The notes under the pieces are model-generated. The model was not told the DNA's origin. It saw nothing but the letters and a program-made list of their open reading frames with translations, and searched no databases. From Paenibacillus andongensis (GTDB lineage Bacteria; Bacillota; Bacilli; Paenibacillales; NBRC-103111), in assembly GCF_025369935.1 (NCBI RefSeq), contig NZ_CP104467.1:4967001-5031000 (forward strand): 64,000 nt of DNA, written 5' to 3'. This document shows, piece by piece, positions 47,132-54,920 of this stretch (position 1 is the stretch's first letter; every line of letters starts with the position of its first letter). The translations under genes and the position numbers were made by a program.

Positions 47132-47357
47132 TTTACCACACCCCTAGTCACTTCTTCTCGTTAAAGTTCGCTCCAACCCTTCTTATATGTCAAACAAACG
47201 AGCAACGTGATCCTTTATAGTTGATGTAAGGGCAGGTTACACCTTCTTTACTCCTCATTTCTCCCACGAAACTGAAAACAAAACACTGGGAAAAACATAG
47301 TCACTTATCGAATCGTTATGCATACAACTATGCTTAATTATCTTACAGCTTTACTTT

Positions 47358-47465
47358 TTAACACTTCTTCGATATATTATCGCTTTGAAAACCAATCAGT
47401 TGAGTGAGCCTTTGTCGTAGTGTTATATTTCTTCTTGGCGGACAATTCATGAATTTAGCACTCAT
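47358..47465 (-). CDS. Candidate 35-aa peptide gene
   Basis: ATG at 47465 with a near-ideal AAGGAGTG five bases upstream. The product is basic: MSAKFMNCPPRRNITLRQRL, then TQLIGFQSDNISKKC. No family is known to me. It lies alone on the minus strand between murQ and yesM. The ribosome site is the main support. Confidence 0.35.
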   Translation of the reverse strand: MSAKFMNCPPRRNITLRQRLTQLIGFQSDNISKKC

Positions 47466-47621
47466 TTCATCACTCCTTACGCAATTTTAAAACTTACGAT
47501 GTCATGTTATGCAAGCAGTTTGTTCGAGTCATGGGCGACCGGCAAGAAATGATGACCCAACCTGTCTTTTACTAAACAAGAAATTGAACAATGATGTTTA
47601 ACAAAGCCTATCTTTAAAAAA

Positions 47622-47653
47622 ATGCCTAAGCTGATAATTATCAGCCTAGGCAT
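47622..47653 (-). terminator. Terminator of the MurNAc operon
   Basis: ATGCCTAAGCTGATAA pairs with TTATCAGCCTAGGCAT with one mismatch, a 16-base stem. A run of Ts follows on the minus strand. It lies 15 bp after the murQ stop. Confidence 0.85.
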
Positions 47654-47667
47654 TGATTAAAATAGAA

Positions 47668-48579
47668 TTATTGAGCTTGTTCAAGCTGCTTTACAGCATT
47701 ACCGAAATGATCATTGACTTGGACAAGCGCATCCAAAGCCTTCTCGCGGCTTACGCCAAACATCAGCATCAAAATGGCGACTCTTGCATCTCCTTTGGCT
47801 TCCATTCCGACGCGGCGGGCCGATTCTTCATCTGTGCCTGTCGCCTCTTGAATAATCCGCACGGTTCGATCCCTGAGCTTCTTATTCGTCGCCTGAACAT
47901 TTACCATCAGATTCCCATACACCTTGCCCATCTGAATCATCACGGTGGTGGAGATCATGTTGAGCACCATTTTTTGCGCTGTTCCCGCTTTTAACCTTGT
48001 GGAACCCGTAATTATCTCAGGCCCGACAGGCACTTCAATCGGATATTTCACAACGGTACTTAGCTGCGTATCCCGGTTACAGCTGATGCCGATCGTCGAT
48101 AGCCCCAACCGGTTAGCCTCTTGTATAGCACCAATTACATAGGGAGCGGTTCCGCTTGCTGTTATGCCGACGACAACATCGCCTGGCCGTGCAACATCTG
48201 CTATCGCACGCACACCAGCATCTTCATCATCTTCGGCGTTCTCTACAGCTGAACGAATGGCTATTTCGCCTCCAGCAATAATGCCGTTCACAAGCTCTGG
48301 CTCTACACCGAACGTAGGCGGACATTCGGATGCATCTAGAACGCCGAGACGGCCACTGGTTCCAGCACCGATATAAAATAGTCGACCGCCGCGAGTCAAG
48401 GCTTCGACCACCGCTTCTGCTGCAGCGGAGATTTGCGGTAAAGCTGCGTTTACGGAGTGAGCTACCGTTTGGTCTTCTTCATTCATTAGTGTCACGATCT
48501 CCCGAACAGTCAATCGGTCAAGGTGACTTGACTTTGCATTTCTCTGCTCGGTAACCGCTTGATTAACTTGTTGTACCAC
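47668..48579 (-). CDS. murQ: N-acetylmuramic acid 6-phosphate etherase
   Basis: 303 aa with a SIS fold. The signature LFYIGAGTSGRLGVLDASECPPTFG carries the substrate loop and a catalytic glutamate; ENAEDDEDAG follows. It removes D-lactate from MurNAc-6-P to give GlcNAc-6-P in the cytoplasm. The start is GTG at 48579 with AGGAGG nine bases upstream. It is last in the operon, 38 bp after the kinase gene. Confidence 0.95.
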   Translation of the reverse strand: MVQQVNQAVTEQRNAKSSHLDRLTVREIVTLMNEEDQTVAHSVNAALPQISAAAEAVVEALTRGGRLFYIGAGTSGRLGVLDASECPPTFGVEPELVNGIIAGGEIAIRSAVENAEDDEDAGVRAIADVARPGDVVVGITASGTAPYVIGAIQEANRLGLSTIGISCNRDTQLSTVVKYPIEVPVGPEIITGSTRLKAGTAQKMVLNMISTTVMIQMGKVYGNLMVNVQATNKKLRDRTVRIIQEATGTDEESARRVGMEAKGDARVAILMLMFGVSREKALDALVQVNDHFGNAVKQLEQAQ

Positions 48580-48617
48580 GTTACCTTGCCTCCTTTTATC
48601 AATACGTTACTTAGCAT

Positions 48618-49634
48618 CTATTTACGGAAGTCAAATGCGGCTATCCGTTGTTTCATGACTTCCGTTAATTCGAAGCCACGCTCCTGCAAAGCAAGTAGAT
48701 AGGCTCCAATGACTGGCGGGCGTTCGAGCAGCTGGACATCGAACAGGCCAGACTGTATCAACGGTGTTTGCATAAAGCGTTTTTCGAACATTTGGTCTGA
48801 AAATAAGCCGCCTGTTATCACAAGAGGGGTTGTATTCTCCACCAAGTCATGGTTACCGCTTACCTCATATTGCTGTTTCTCCATGGAAGTTATAACCGTC
48901 TTTACGAGTTCTTCTAGCTGTTGAATGGCTTCTTCCACAAGCTTAACAGCAATTGGATCCTCATCTGCTGCTGCCCGCATGACAAGCTTGGATCCATCCG
49001 CAATTGCGGTCCGTACATTGTCCTGGCCATAAATGGTGTTAATCAATTGCCCAGGGTGCTGCAAGGACCAACGTTCGAGGACTAACCCTGTCAACGCTGT
49101 AGCCTCACCTCGGCCGTCATACGCTCGCATAACGGCAACAAGCGCTTTCCGCCCCAGATCAAACCCGCTTCCTTCATCGCCGAGTAAATAACCCCAGCCT
49201 CCGACTCTTACAAATCCGCCCGTCGCCGGATCAAATCCATAGGCGATCGAGCCTGTGCCTGAAATGAGCGCAATGCCCTTCTGTCCCCAAGTACCTGCGG
49301 CCAAAGCGGTCACTGCATCATTGTGCACGGTGATCGGAACACCTTCCGGCAATTCCGTTTGCAGCCAGTCACCGATCCTTTTCCGGTCTTCGGGGCGGTC
49401 ACTCCCCGCAAGTCCGAGGAAAATCCCACCTAACCGGGAAACATCCGTACCCGATTGGTCTAATACGTCCCGGATGAGTGTGAGTAGTACTCGCTGAACT
49501 TCCTCCCATGGACGGGACTTCACACTGCTGGATTCTCCTCGGCTTTCAGCCAAAATATTGCCTTCCGCATCGCCGAGAATGCATACGGTTTTGGTCCCTC
49601 CGCCGTCAATGCCAATATATCTAGTTTCAGCCAT
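48618..49634 (-). CDS. murK: BadF/BadG-type sugar kinase, probable MurNAc/GlcNAc kinase (MurK-like)
   Basis: 338 aa, ASKHA fold. The phosphate-1 loop is IGIDGGGTKTVCILGD, followed by VHNDAVTALAAGTWGQKGIALISGTGSIAYG and GGWGYLLGDEGSGFDLGRKAL. These match N-acetylglucosamine kinases and the MurK described in Clostridium acetobutylicum. In this operon, between sugar permeases and MurQ, it should make MurNAc-6-P from imported sugar. GlcNAc may also be a substrate. One base separates it from the permease stop. Confidence 0.85.
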   Translation of the reverse strand: MAETRYIGIDGGGTKTVCILGDAEGNILAESRGESSSVKSRPWEEVQRVLLTLIRDVLDQSGTDVSRLGGIFLGLAGSDRPEDRKRIGDWLQTELPEGVPITVHNDAVTALAAGTWGQKGIALISGTGSIAYGFDPATGGFVRVGGWGYLLGDEGSGFDLGRKALVAVMRAYDGRGEATALTGLVLERWSLQHPGQLINTIYGQDNVRTAIADGSKLVMRAAADEDPIAVKLVEEAIQQLEELVKTVITSMEKQQYEVSGNHDLVENTTPLVITGGLFSDQMFEKRFMQTPLIQSGLFDVQLLERPPVIGAYLLALQERGFELTEVMKQRIAAFDFRK

Positions 49635-49635
49635 A

Positions 49636-50460
49636 TTATTTCACCGCTCCTGCCGTCATGCCTTCCATAAACTGTTTCGACGCTAGGAAAAACATGACAA
49701 TCATTGGCACGGAAGCCAACGTGAGCCCGGCGAACAGCATACTTAAATCTGTGGAGTACTGTCCGAAAAGTGACAGCATGCCAACCGGTATCGTCTTCTT
49801 CATATCGTCTTGGATGAAAATCAGCGGGAAAAAGAAATCGTTCCAAGCCATAATAAAATTCATAATCATGACCGTCCCCAGCGCAGGGCGAATAAGCGGC
49901 AGCAATACGTGCCACATAACACCGAAATCCGAAGAACCATCGATACGCGCTGCTTCCTCTAGCTCCTTCGGCAGCGTTCTAAAAAAACCAGTTAAGATCA
50001 GGACAGCAAGCGGCATTCCGATCGCTGTATACACGCTAACGAGCGACCAAACACTATTCAAAAGAGCCAGCTTCTTCATTAATAGGAACAACGGTACGAT
50101 CCCAAGTTTAATTGGAATCATCATGCCTAAGAGAAAAAAGAAGAACAGCAAACCATTCCAACGGAACGGATATCTGGCGATATAAAATGATGCCAAAACG
50201 CCAAACAGCAAAATCAAAACGACGGAAACGCTACTAACCACGACACTGTTCCAAAAATAAGTTCCAAACGGAATTTGATGGATTAGCTTACTATATGCCG
50301 TAAACGATATAGAAGTCGGAAGCGACATCGGGTTTTTCAAAATCTGGATATTCGTCTTGAGTGAGGAGGTCAGCATCAGAAAGATCGGATACAAACTGAC
50401 CAGTGCTCCCACGTACGCCGCAGCATATTGGAGCCCCCGAACGGATTTGTTGGTTTTCAT
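49636..50460 (-). CDS. Carbohydrate ABC permease (MalG/LacG type)
   Basis: 274 aa with six TM segments. The EAA loop is LEEAARIDGSSDFGVMWHVLLPLIRPALGTVMIMNF, and the C-terminus FMEGMTAGAVK is typical. It follows the partner permease by 19 bp. Its context suggests import of MurNAc or a muropeptide-derived sugar. An ATPase gene is missing, so a shared one is presumably used. Confidence 0.9.
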   Translation of the reverse strand: MKTNKSVRGLQYAAAYVGALVSLYPIFLMLTSSLKTNIQILKNPMSLPTSISFTAYSKLIHQIPFGTYFWNSVVVSSVSVVLILLFGVLASFYIARYPFRWNGLLFFFFLLGMMIPIKLGIVPLFLLMKKLALLNSVWSLVSVYTAIGMPLAVLILTGFFRTLPKELEEAARIDGSSDFGVMWHVLLPLIRPALGTVMIMNFIMAWNDFFFPLIFIQDDMKKTIPVGMLSLFGQYSTDLSMLFAGLTLASVPMIVMFFLASKQFMEGMTAGAVK

Positions 50461-50479
50461 GGTGTTTGTGCCTCCTTTC

Positions 50480-51409
50480 TCAATGCTGAGCCGATTGGTT
50501 CCTAGTGAAGTACAAGAACAAAGCGGAAATGGTTGCGATAATGAAAAATAGTACTACGGCCAATGCCGAACCTAGGCCTAATGCGACCGAATCGCCGCCA
50601 GACGAGCCGCCAAACGCAATCCGATAAAAGAACACAGCCAACGTGTCGGTGGAATTGTACGGTTCCCCTTGCGAACCCTCCATGGCATAGATGAGTTCGA
50701 ACGCTTCGAAAGCATGAATAAAGGTAAACACAGTAATGATGATTAATGACTGACTCATCATCGGCAGGATGATGGAACGGATCAAGCGGAAACCTTTTAC
50801 GCCGTCCAGTCTAGCCGCTTCAATGACTTCAGTCGATATAGCATGCAAACCTGCGAGAAATATCAACATAGAGAAACCTACGCCAAACCAGCTGTTGACG
50901 ATGGTTATGGATGTTAACGCATAAGCCGGATCCCCAAGCCAAGGCTTAGCCCACGAAACAAGACCAATCTTTTTGAGCAGCACATTGACAATACCGTTGT
51001 TCGGGTTCAACATGAGTTTCCACAAAAAGCCTACGACGATGACAGAAAGCAGTCTTGGTAAAAAGTAAGCCATTTTCAGAAAGTTCGAACCCTTAAGTTT
51101 GCTGTAAACAAAATAGGCAAGCACGAACGCAATCACGTTCTGAACAGCCATTTCAACAGCAAAATAATAAAGATTATGACCGAACGCATTCCAAAATAAA
51201 TGGTTGAACGGTTCTTTCGTAAATAGGCTCACAAAGTTGCCCAGCCCCACAAACTCCCCGCGGGCGTGACCTTTCCAGTCATAAAAACTGTAACCGAAAG
51301 CCGAAAGGATCGGATAGATCACGAAGAGAATGTAAACTGCGAGGGCAGGAACCGGGAACAGATGAACTGCTCCCTTTTTCCACCAAGGCGATTTTGCAAA
51401 GTTATTCAT
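50480..51409 (-). CDS. Carbohydrate ABC permease (MalF/LacF type)
   Basis: 309 aa with six TM segments. The EAA loop is IEAARLDGVKGFRLIRSIILPMMSQSLIIITVF. It lies 28 bp after the binding-protein gene and before the MalG-type permease. The two form the membrane channel of the importer. Confidence 0.9.
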   Translation of the reverse strand: MNNFAKSPWWKKGAVHLFPVPALAVYILFVIYPILSAFGYSFYDWKGHARGEFVGLGNFVSLFTKEPFNHLFWNAFGHNLYYFAVEMAVQNVIAFVLAYFVYSKLKGSNFLKMAYFLPRLLSVIVVGFLWKLMLNPNNGIVNVLLKKIGLVSWAKPWLGDPAYALTSITIVNSWFGVGFSMLIFLAGLHAISTEVIEAARLDGVKGFRLIRSIILPMMSQSLIIITVFTFIHAFEAFELIYAMEGSQGEPYNSTDTLAVFFYRIAFGGSSGGDSVALGLGSALAVVLFFIIATISALFLYFTRNQSAQH

Positions 51410-51437
51410 GTGCCCCCACCCCTCTTCTTACACTGAT

Positions 51438-52745
51438 TTATTTCTTAGGCTTGAACCATGTATCTGCGCTCTTCTGCACTTCTTCCGTCACTTGCTCCGG
51501 AGTCAGTTTGTTTAAATACATCCCTTGAATGGCATTTTCTAACGTTGCCTTGGTTGTAGGGTTGCCTGCATTGAAATAGACAACGGATGCGTAAGGTGTA
51601 GAAATTGTATCTGCATTCTTAGCAATTTTGGCTACAAGCGGATCTTTCGCCGCTACACCTGGGATTGTGCTTGGTTTTTGCAATTCATTTACAGCTAACG
51701 TTCCGAACTCTTTCGTAGTCAAAAATTCCATGAATTTCAGTGCTTCCGCCTTATGAGCAGATTTCGCATTCACTGCAAAAGATCCGTCTACCCAAGTGGT
51801 AACCGTTGCTTTGCCATCTGCTTTCATCGGCGGAACTGGGAATACATCCATTTGCAGATCTGGATTCGTTTTCTTCATAACGGCATATTCCCAATCGCCC
51901 ATGACCATCATGGCTGCTTGCTCGGAAACAAACATGTTTCTCATATCGTCCATACCGATGCCTACATAATTATCTGGGAAGTATGGGGTCAAATCTTTGA
52001 GCATTTTAATTGAACTTACATATTCCGGGCTTTTGAAATTAGCGTCGCCAGCGAGTATCTTCTTAATGAAATCAGTTCCGTAAACGGAAGGTGCAAGTGT
52101 ACCTTGAGTTAAGGAAAGAATCCAACCTTCTTTAGAGCCGAAAGCAAAAGGAGTTACTTTATTTTTCTTCAAAGTATCCGCCGTTTTCAACAGTTCATCC
52201 CACGTTTTTGGCTCTGCAAGATTATATTTTTGGAAGATTTTCTTGTTATAAAATACTTGCGTGGAACTGAATACCGTCGGTACGCCGTAGACTTTACCAT
52301 CTGTTCCTGTAGCGGCCAGCAAAGTGTCCTTCGAGAACACGTCCATACCTTTGAGGCTTGTTAGAGGCTCTAAGTAACCGGCATCTGCCAACGCAGCACC
52401 TGCAGCATAAGGACGCAGATGAATAATATCAGGGCCATTGCCACTTTGCAGACCTGTGTTCAGGGCAGTGTTGTATTCCGTATTTTTAATCGGCTTGAAA
52501 TCGATATCGATGTTCGGGTTGTTTTTCTTAAATTCAGCAATGATTTTAGCATAAGCATCCACATCTTCGGTGCGCCAGCTGCCCATTGTCAACTTCACTT
52601 TTTCCTGAGGTGCTGCCGATGGCGCTGTACTAGCTCCACCAGGGGTTGTGCTAGGAGTTGCGGTATTGCTGCTGCTGCTGCAAGCGACAAGCATGGAAGA
52701 AGCAGCAACCATAGTTAATAATGCCCCACTGAATAAACGTTTCAT
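51438..52745 (-). CDS. Sugar ABC substrate-binding lipoprotein of the MurNAc operon
   Basis: 435 aa. The lipobox MLVAC ends at about residue 22, followed by a Ser/Thr/Ala/Pro-rich linker. A family 1 binding domain follows (LTMGSWRTEDVDAYAKIIAEFKKNNPNIDIDFKPI), with QAAMMVMGDWEYAV near residue 280. The ligand is inferred from its neighbours to be MurNAc or a MurNAc-containing disaccharide. It is expressed between the serine hydrolase and the permeases. Confidence 0.9.
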   Translation of the reverse strand: MKRLFSGALLTMVAASSMLVACSSSSNTATPSTTPGGASTAPSAAPQEKVKLTMGSWRTEDVDAYAKIIAEFKKNNPNIDIDFKPIKNTEYNTALNTGLQSGNGPDIIHLRPYAAGAALADAGYLEPLTSLKGMDVFSKDTLLAATGTDGKVYGVPTVFSSTQVFYNKKIFQKYNLAEPKTWDELLKTADTLKKNKVTPFAFGSKEGWILSLTQGTLAPSVYGTDFIKKILAGDANFKSPEYVSSIKMLKDLTPYFPDNYVGIGMDDMRNMFVSEQAAMMVMGDWEYAVMKKTNPDLQMDVFPVPPMKADGKATVTTWVDGSFAVNAKSAHKAEALKFMEFLTTKEFGTLAVNELQKPSTIPGVAAKDPLVAKIAKNADTISTPYASVVYFNAGNPTTKATLENAIQGMYLNKLTPEQVTEEVQKSADTWFKPKK

Positions 52746-52784
52746 TTAGAAAGCCTCCCTTTAATGTACGTATCTATTTTAACC

Positions 52785-53807
52785 TCATGATTGATATGAG
52801 GACAAAACCGCTTCATGTAAAATTGGACGCAGCTCCCGGATCTTGTTGTTTCGACCCAAATGAACAGCATTCGTTAGAAATACGACACTGATGCCCTGTT
52901 CGGGCGCAACCCATAAGCTCGTTCCAGTAAATCCTGTATGACCGAAACTACCTGCGGGCCAGCTTTCTCCGCAGCTCGGAACGTCAGCTGAATCATGCTT
53001 AACCTCCCAGCCAAGTCCGCGGCCACCTACGGGAGCGGCTGAGGTTTCCCGCATCAGCGATGAGGGAACAATATCCCACTGCTCCGGCTGCAACCACCAT
53101 GCCGCATAGCGAGCTAGGTCGTCCGCTGTTGCGAATAGTCCCGCGCTGCCAGTGACACCGCCTAGGTGGAAGCTCTTTTCATCGTGAACTTCGCCGATGA
53201 TATAAGACCCATCTACCAGCTCGGTTGCCGCAATGCGATCTTGAAGCTCGGAACCGGGGTTAAAAACCGTATGCCGCATATCAAGCGGATCGAATATATG
53301 CTGCTTAACGAAGCGATCCAGCGGCTCTCCAGACACACGCTCTACAATGATCCCAAGGAGAATCATACCGAGATCACTATACAGCTTTTCCTTACCTGGC
53401 TGAAATAAAAGCTCTTGCGCCAGAATTTCCTCGATTAGGTTAGGCCGAGCTGCTTTGCGCGGAAGATAAGGCAAATCCGGCGGCAGCCCGGACGCATGCA
53501 TCAATAGATGACGCAGCGTGACATGCGGATGGCGGAATGCAGGCAAGAAAGCCTGCACAGAGCTGTCCAGCGACAGCTTCTCTTTGGCCACTAGTATCAG
53601 AATGGCTGGAAGTGTAGCGGTTACCTTCGTAAGTGAAGCGATGTCGAACATGGTGTTCAAACGAATCGGTTGTTCCTTTGTGCCGTCGGAGAATGATCCA
53701 TATGATTTTTGAAATCGAAAGCGGTTCGATATCGTAATATCTAGAACAGCGCCGGGTAAGAATCCATCGTGCACCCATCCTTCTATCAAGCGGTCCACGT
53801 TATCCAT
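52785..53807 (-). CDS. Serine hydrolase of the beta-lactamase fold, AmiE/YbbE-like
   Basis: 340 aa from ATG 53807, overlapping murR by 8 bases; the frame runs upstream to 53867 without a better start. SLTK near residue 59 is the SxxK motif, YSD near 143 matches YxN, and GHTG near 290 replaces KTG. No signal peptide is visible in this form. In B. subtilis the same operon position holds YbbE/AmiE, a hydrolase that removes peptide from MurNAc. The role here may be similar, though lack of an export signal is a difference I cannot explain. Confidence 0.8.
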   Translation of the reverse strand: MDNVDRLIEGWVHDGFLPGAVLDITISNRFRFQKSYGSFSDGTKEQPIRLNTMFDIASLTKVTATLPAILILVAKEKLSLDSSVQAFLPAFRHPHVTLRHLLMHASGLPPDLPYLPRKAARPNLIEEILAQELLFQPGKEKLYSDLGMILLGIIVERVSGEPLDRFVKQHIFDPLDMRHTVFNPGSELQDRIAATELVDGSYIIGEVHDEKSFHLGGVTGSAGLFATADDLARYAAWWLQPEQWDIVPSSLMRETSAAPVGGRGLGWEVKHDSADVPSCGESWPAGSFGHTGFTGTSLWVAPEQGISVVFLTNAVHLGRNNKIRELRPILHEAVLSSYQS

Positions 53808-54666
53808 TGCGTTTCCCCGCCATGACAGCTTGCCGCGTCTTTTCCAGAGATTTGATGCTTTCCTCATAATGACGGCCAGCGATTCCAGCGTACAAAATAT
53901 CGATCACGTTCAGTTGAGAAATCCTCGAAGCCATCGCCCCGCTGCGGATACTCTTCTCTAAGGTGCTTATGAACAACTGTATATCCGCAAGTTCCGCTAC
54001 TGGATTGGCTCCGAACCGGGTCAGCGTAATGACTGAGGCACCGTTATTCTTTGCAACAGCCAGCGCACGAATCATGTCTTCGGTTTGGCCTGAATAGGAA
54101 ATTCCGAAAACAACGTCCCCGGGAATTAAATTGGCTGAAATGGTTGCTTGCGCATCAAACCCGGTACCCATCTCACACCAGCGATTAATGCGCGTTAGCT
54201 TTTGCATGAAATCCTTAGCGATAACCGCCGATGCTCCTACGCCGAACACGCCGACTTTTCTTGCGCTGCTCAGGGAATTAATTGCTTTTTCCACACTTTC
54301 CGGAGAGAGTACGGTTAAGGTATCTTGGATTGAAACAATATTGTTATTGGATACTGATTTAATGAGATCTACGATAGATCCGTCGGTTCGGATTTCTTGG
54401 TACGATTCTGTAGGCAGCGACGATTGTGATAAATCACCAGCGATCCTTAGCTTCAACTCTTGAAACCCTTTACAGTGAAGGGAGCGTGAGAGCCTAACAA
54501 TCGTTGCTTCACTTACGTCGGCAAACTCTGCCAGCTTCTGCACGGAAAGGCTGACAACCTGTTCCGGATGCTCCATTATATATTGCGCAGCCTTGCGCTC
54601 CATGGGCTTTAAGCTCCCCATTGCCGCTTCTATACTTACTAATCCACCTTTTAACATGGGAGTCAC
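53800..54666 (-). CDS. murR: RpiR-family repressor, MurR-like
   Basis: 288 aa. An HTH_6 domain at about 1-75 (MKAAQYIMEHPEQVVSLSVQKLAEFADVSEATIVRLSRSLHCKGFQELK-like) is followed by a SIS sugar-phosphate-binding domain at about 120-255 (VGVFGVGASAVIAKDFMQKL, DVVFGISYSGQTEDMIRAL). MurNAc-6-P or GlcNAc-6-P is the likely effector by analogy with E. coli and Bacillus MurR. It is the first gene of the operon and overlaps the serine hydrolase gene. A palindrome just upstream of its promoter is a likely operator. Confidence 0.9.
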   Translation of the reverse strand: MTPMLKGGLVSIEAAMGSLKPMERKAAQYIMEHPEQVVSLSVQKLAEFADVSEATIVRLSRSLHCKGFQELKLRIAGDLSQSSLPTESYQEIRTDGSIVDLIKSVSNNNIVSIQDTLTVLSPESVEKAINSLSSARKVGVFGVGASAVIAKDFMQKLTRINRWCEMGTGFDAQATISANLIPGDVVFGISYSGQTEDMIRALAVAKNNGASVITLTRFGANPVAELADIQLFISTLEKSIRSGAMASRISQLNVIDILYAGIAGRHYEESIKSLEKTRQAVMAGKRNG

Positions 54667-54707
54667 CCTCTACGGTTTCATCTATAACTTTGAACTTGCA
54701 TATCCTT

Positions 54708-54735
54708 ATTATAGATTTTTATTTCATTTTGTCTA
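54708..54735 (-). promoter_or_regulatory. murR operon promoter
   Basis: On the minus strand, -35 TAGACA (54735-54730), spacer 16 bp, and -10 TATAAT (54713-54708). It lies about 40 bp before the murR ATG. Confidence 0.7.
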
Positions 54736-54741
54736 TACATT

Positions 54742-54760
54742 TCTGAAATATTATTTCAGA
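54742..54760. promoter_or_regulatory. 19-bp palindrome, putative MurR operator
   Basis: A perfect dyad TCTGAAATA-T-TATTTCAGA, 7 bp upstream of the murR -35 box. The inner 15 bases recur exactly at 19092-19106. RpiR-type boxes in Firmicutes commonly have TGAAAT/ATTTCA arms, as I recall. Confidence 0.55.
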
Positions 54761-54763
54761 TTT

Positions 54764-54804
54764 AACGGACCTGTTCACATCATTTGCGACAGAGCCGTTT
54801 TTTT
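54764..54804 (+). terminator. Plus-strand terminator with no gene in front
   Basis: AACGG..CTGT (54764-54774) pairs with ACAG..CCGTT (54789-54799) around an internal loop, followed by seven Ts. It is oriented for plus-strand transcripts, but the only gene to its left runs the other way. Confidence 0.5.
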
Positions 54805-54920
54805 GTTTTTCTTATATGCTTTTTTTATTGCATAATCCTAGGAGGTAATGCGAATAATTCCTTTATTATGAAATGTTTCCGATTTGACCTAAGATCATTT
54901 CACTTTGAGGGGATTGGAAA

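Larger units (their letters stand above)
46806..47667. other. 862-bp gene-poor region
   Basis: It holds the hairpin array at 46956-47131, a candidate 35-aa gene at 47358-47465, the murQ terminator at 47622-47653, and presumably the yesM promoter. I see nothing convincing in the rest (47150-47350, 47480-47620). Confidence 0.6.
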
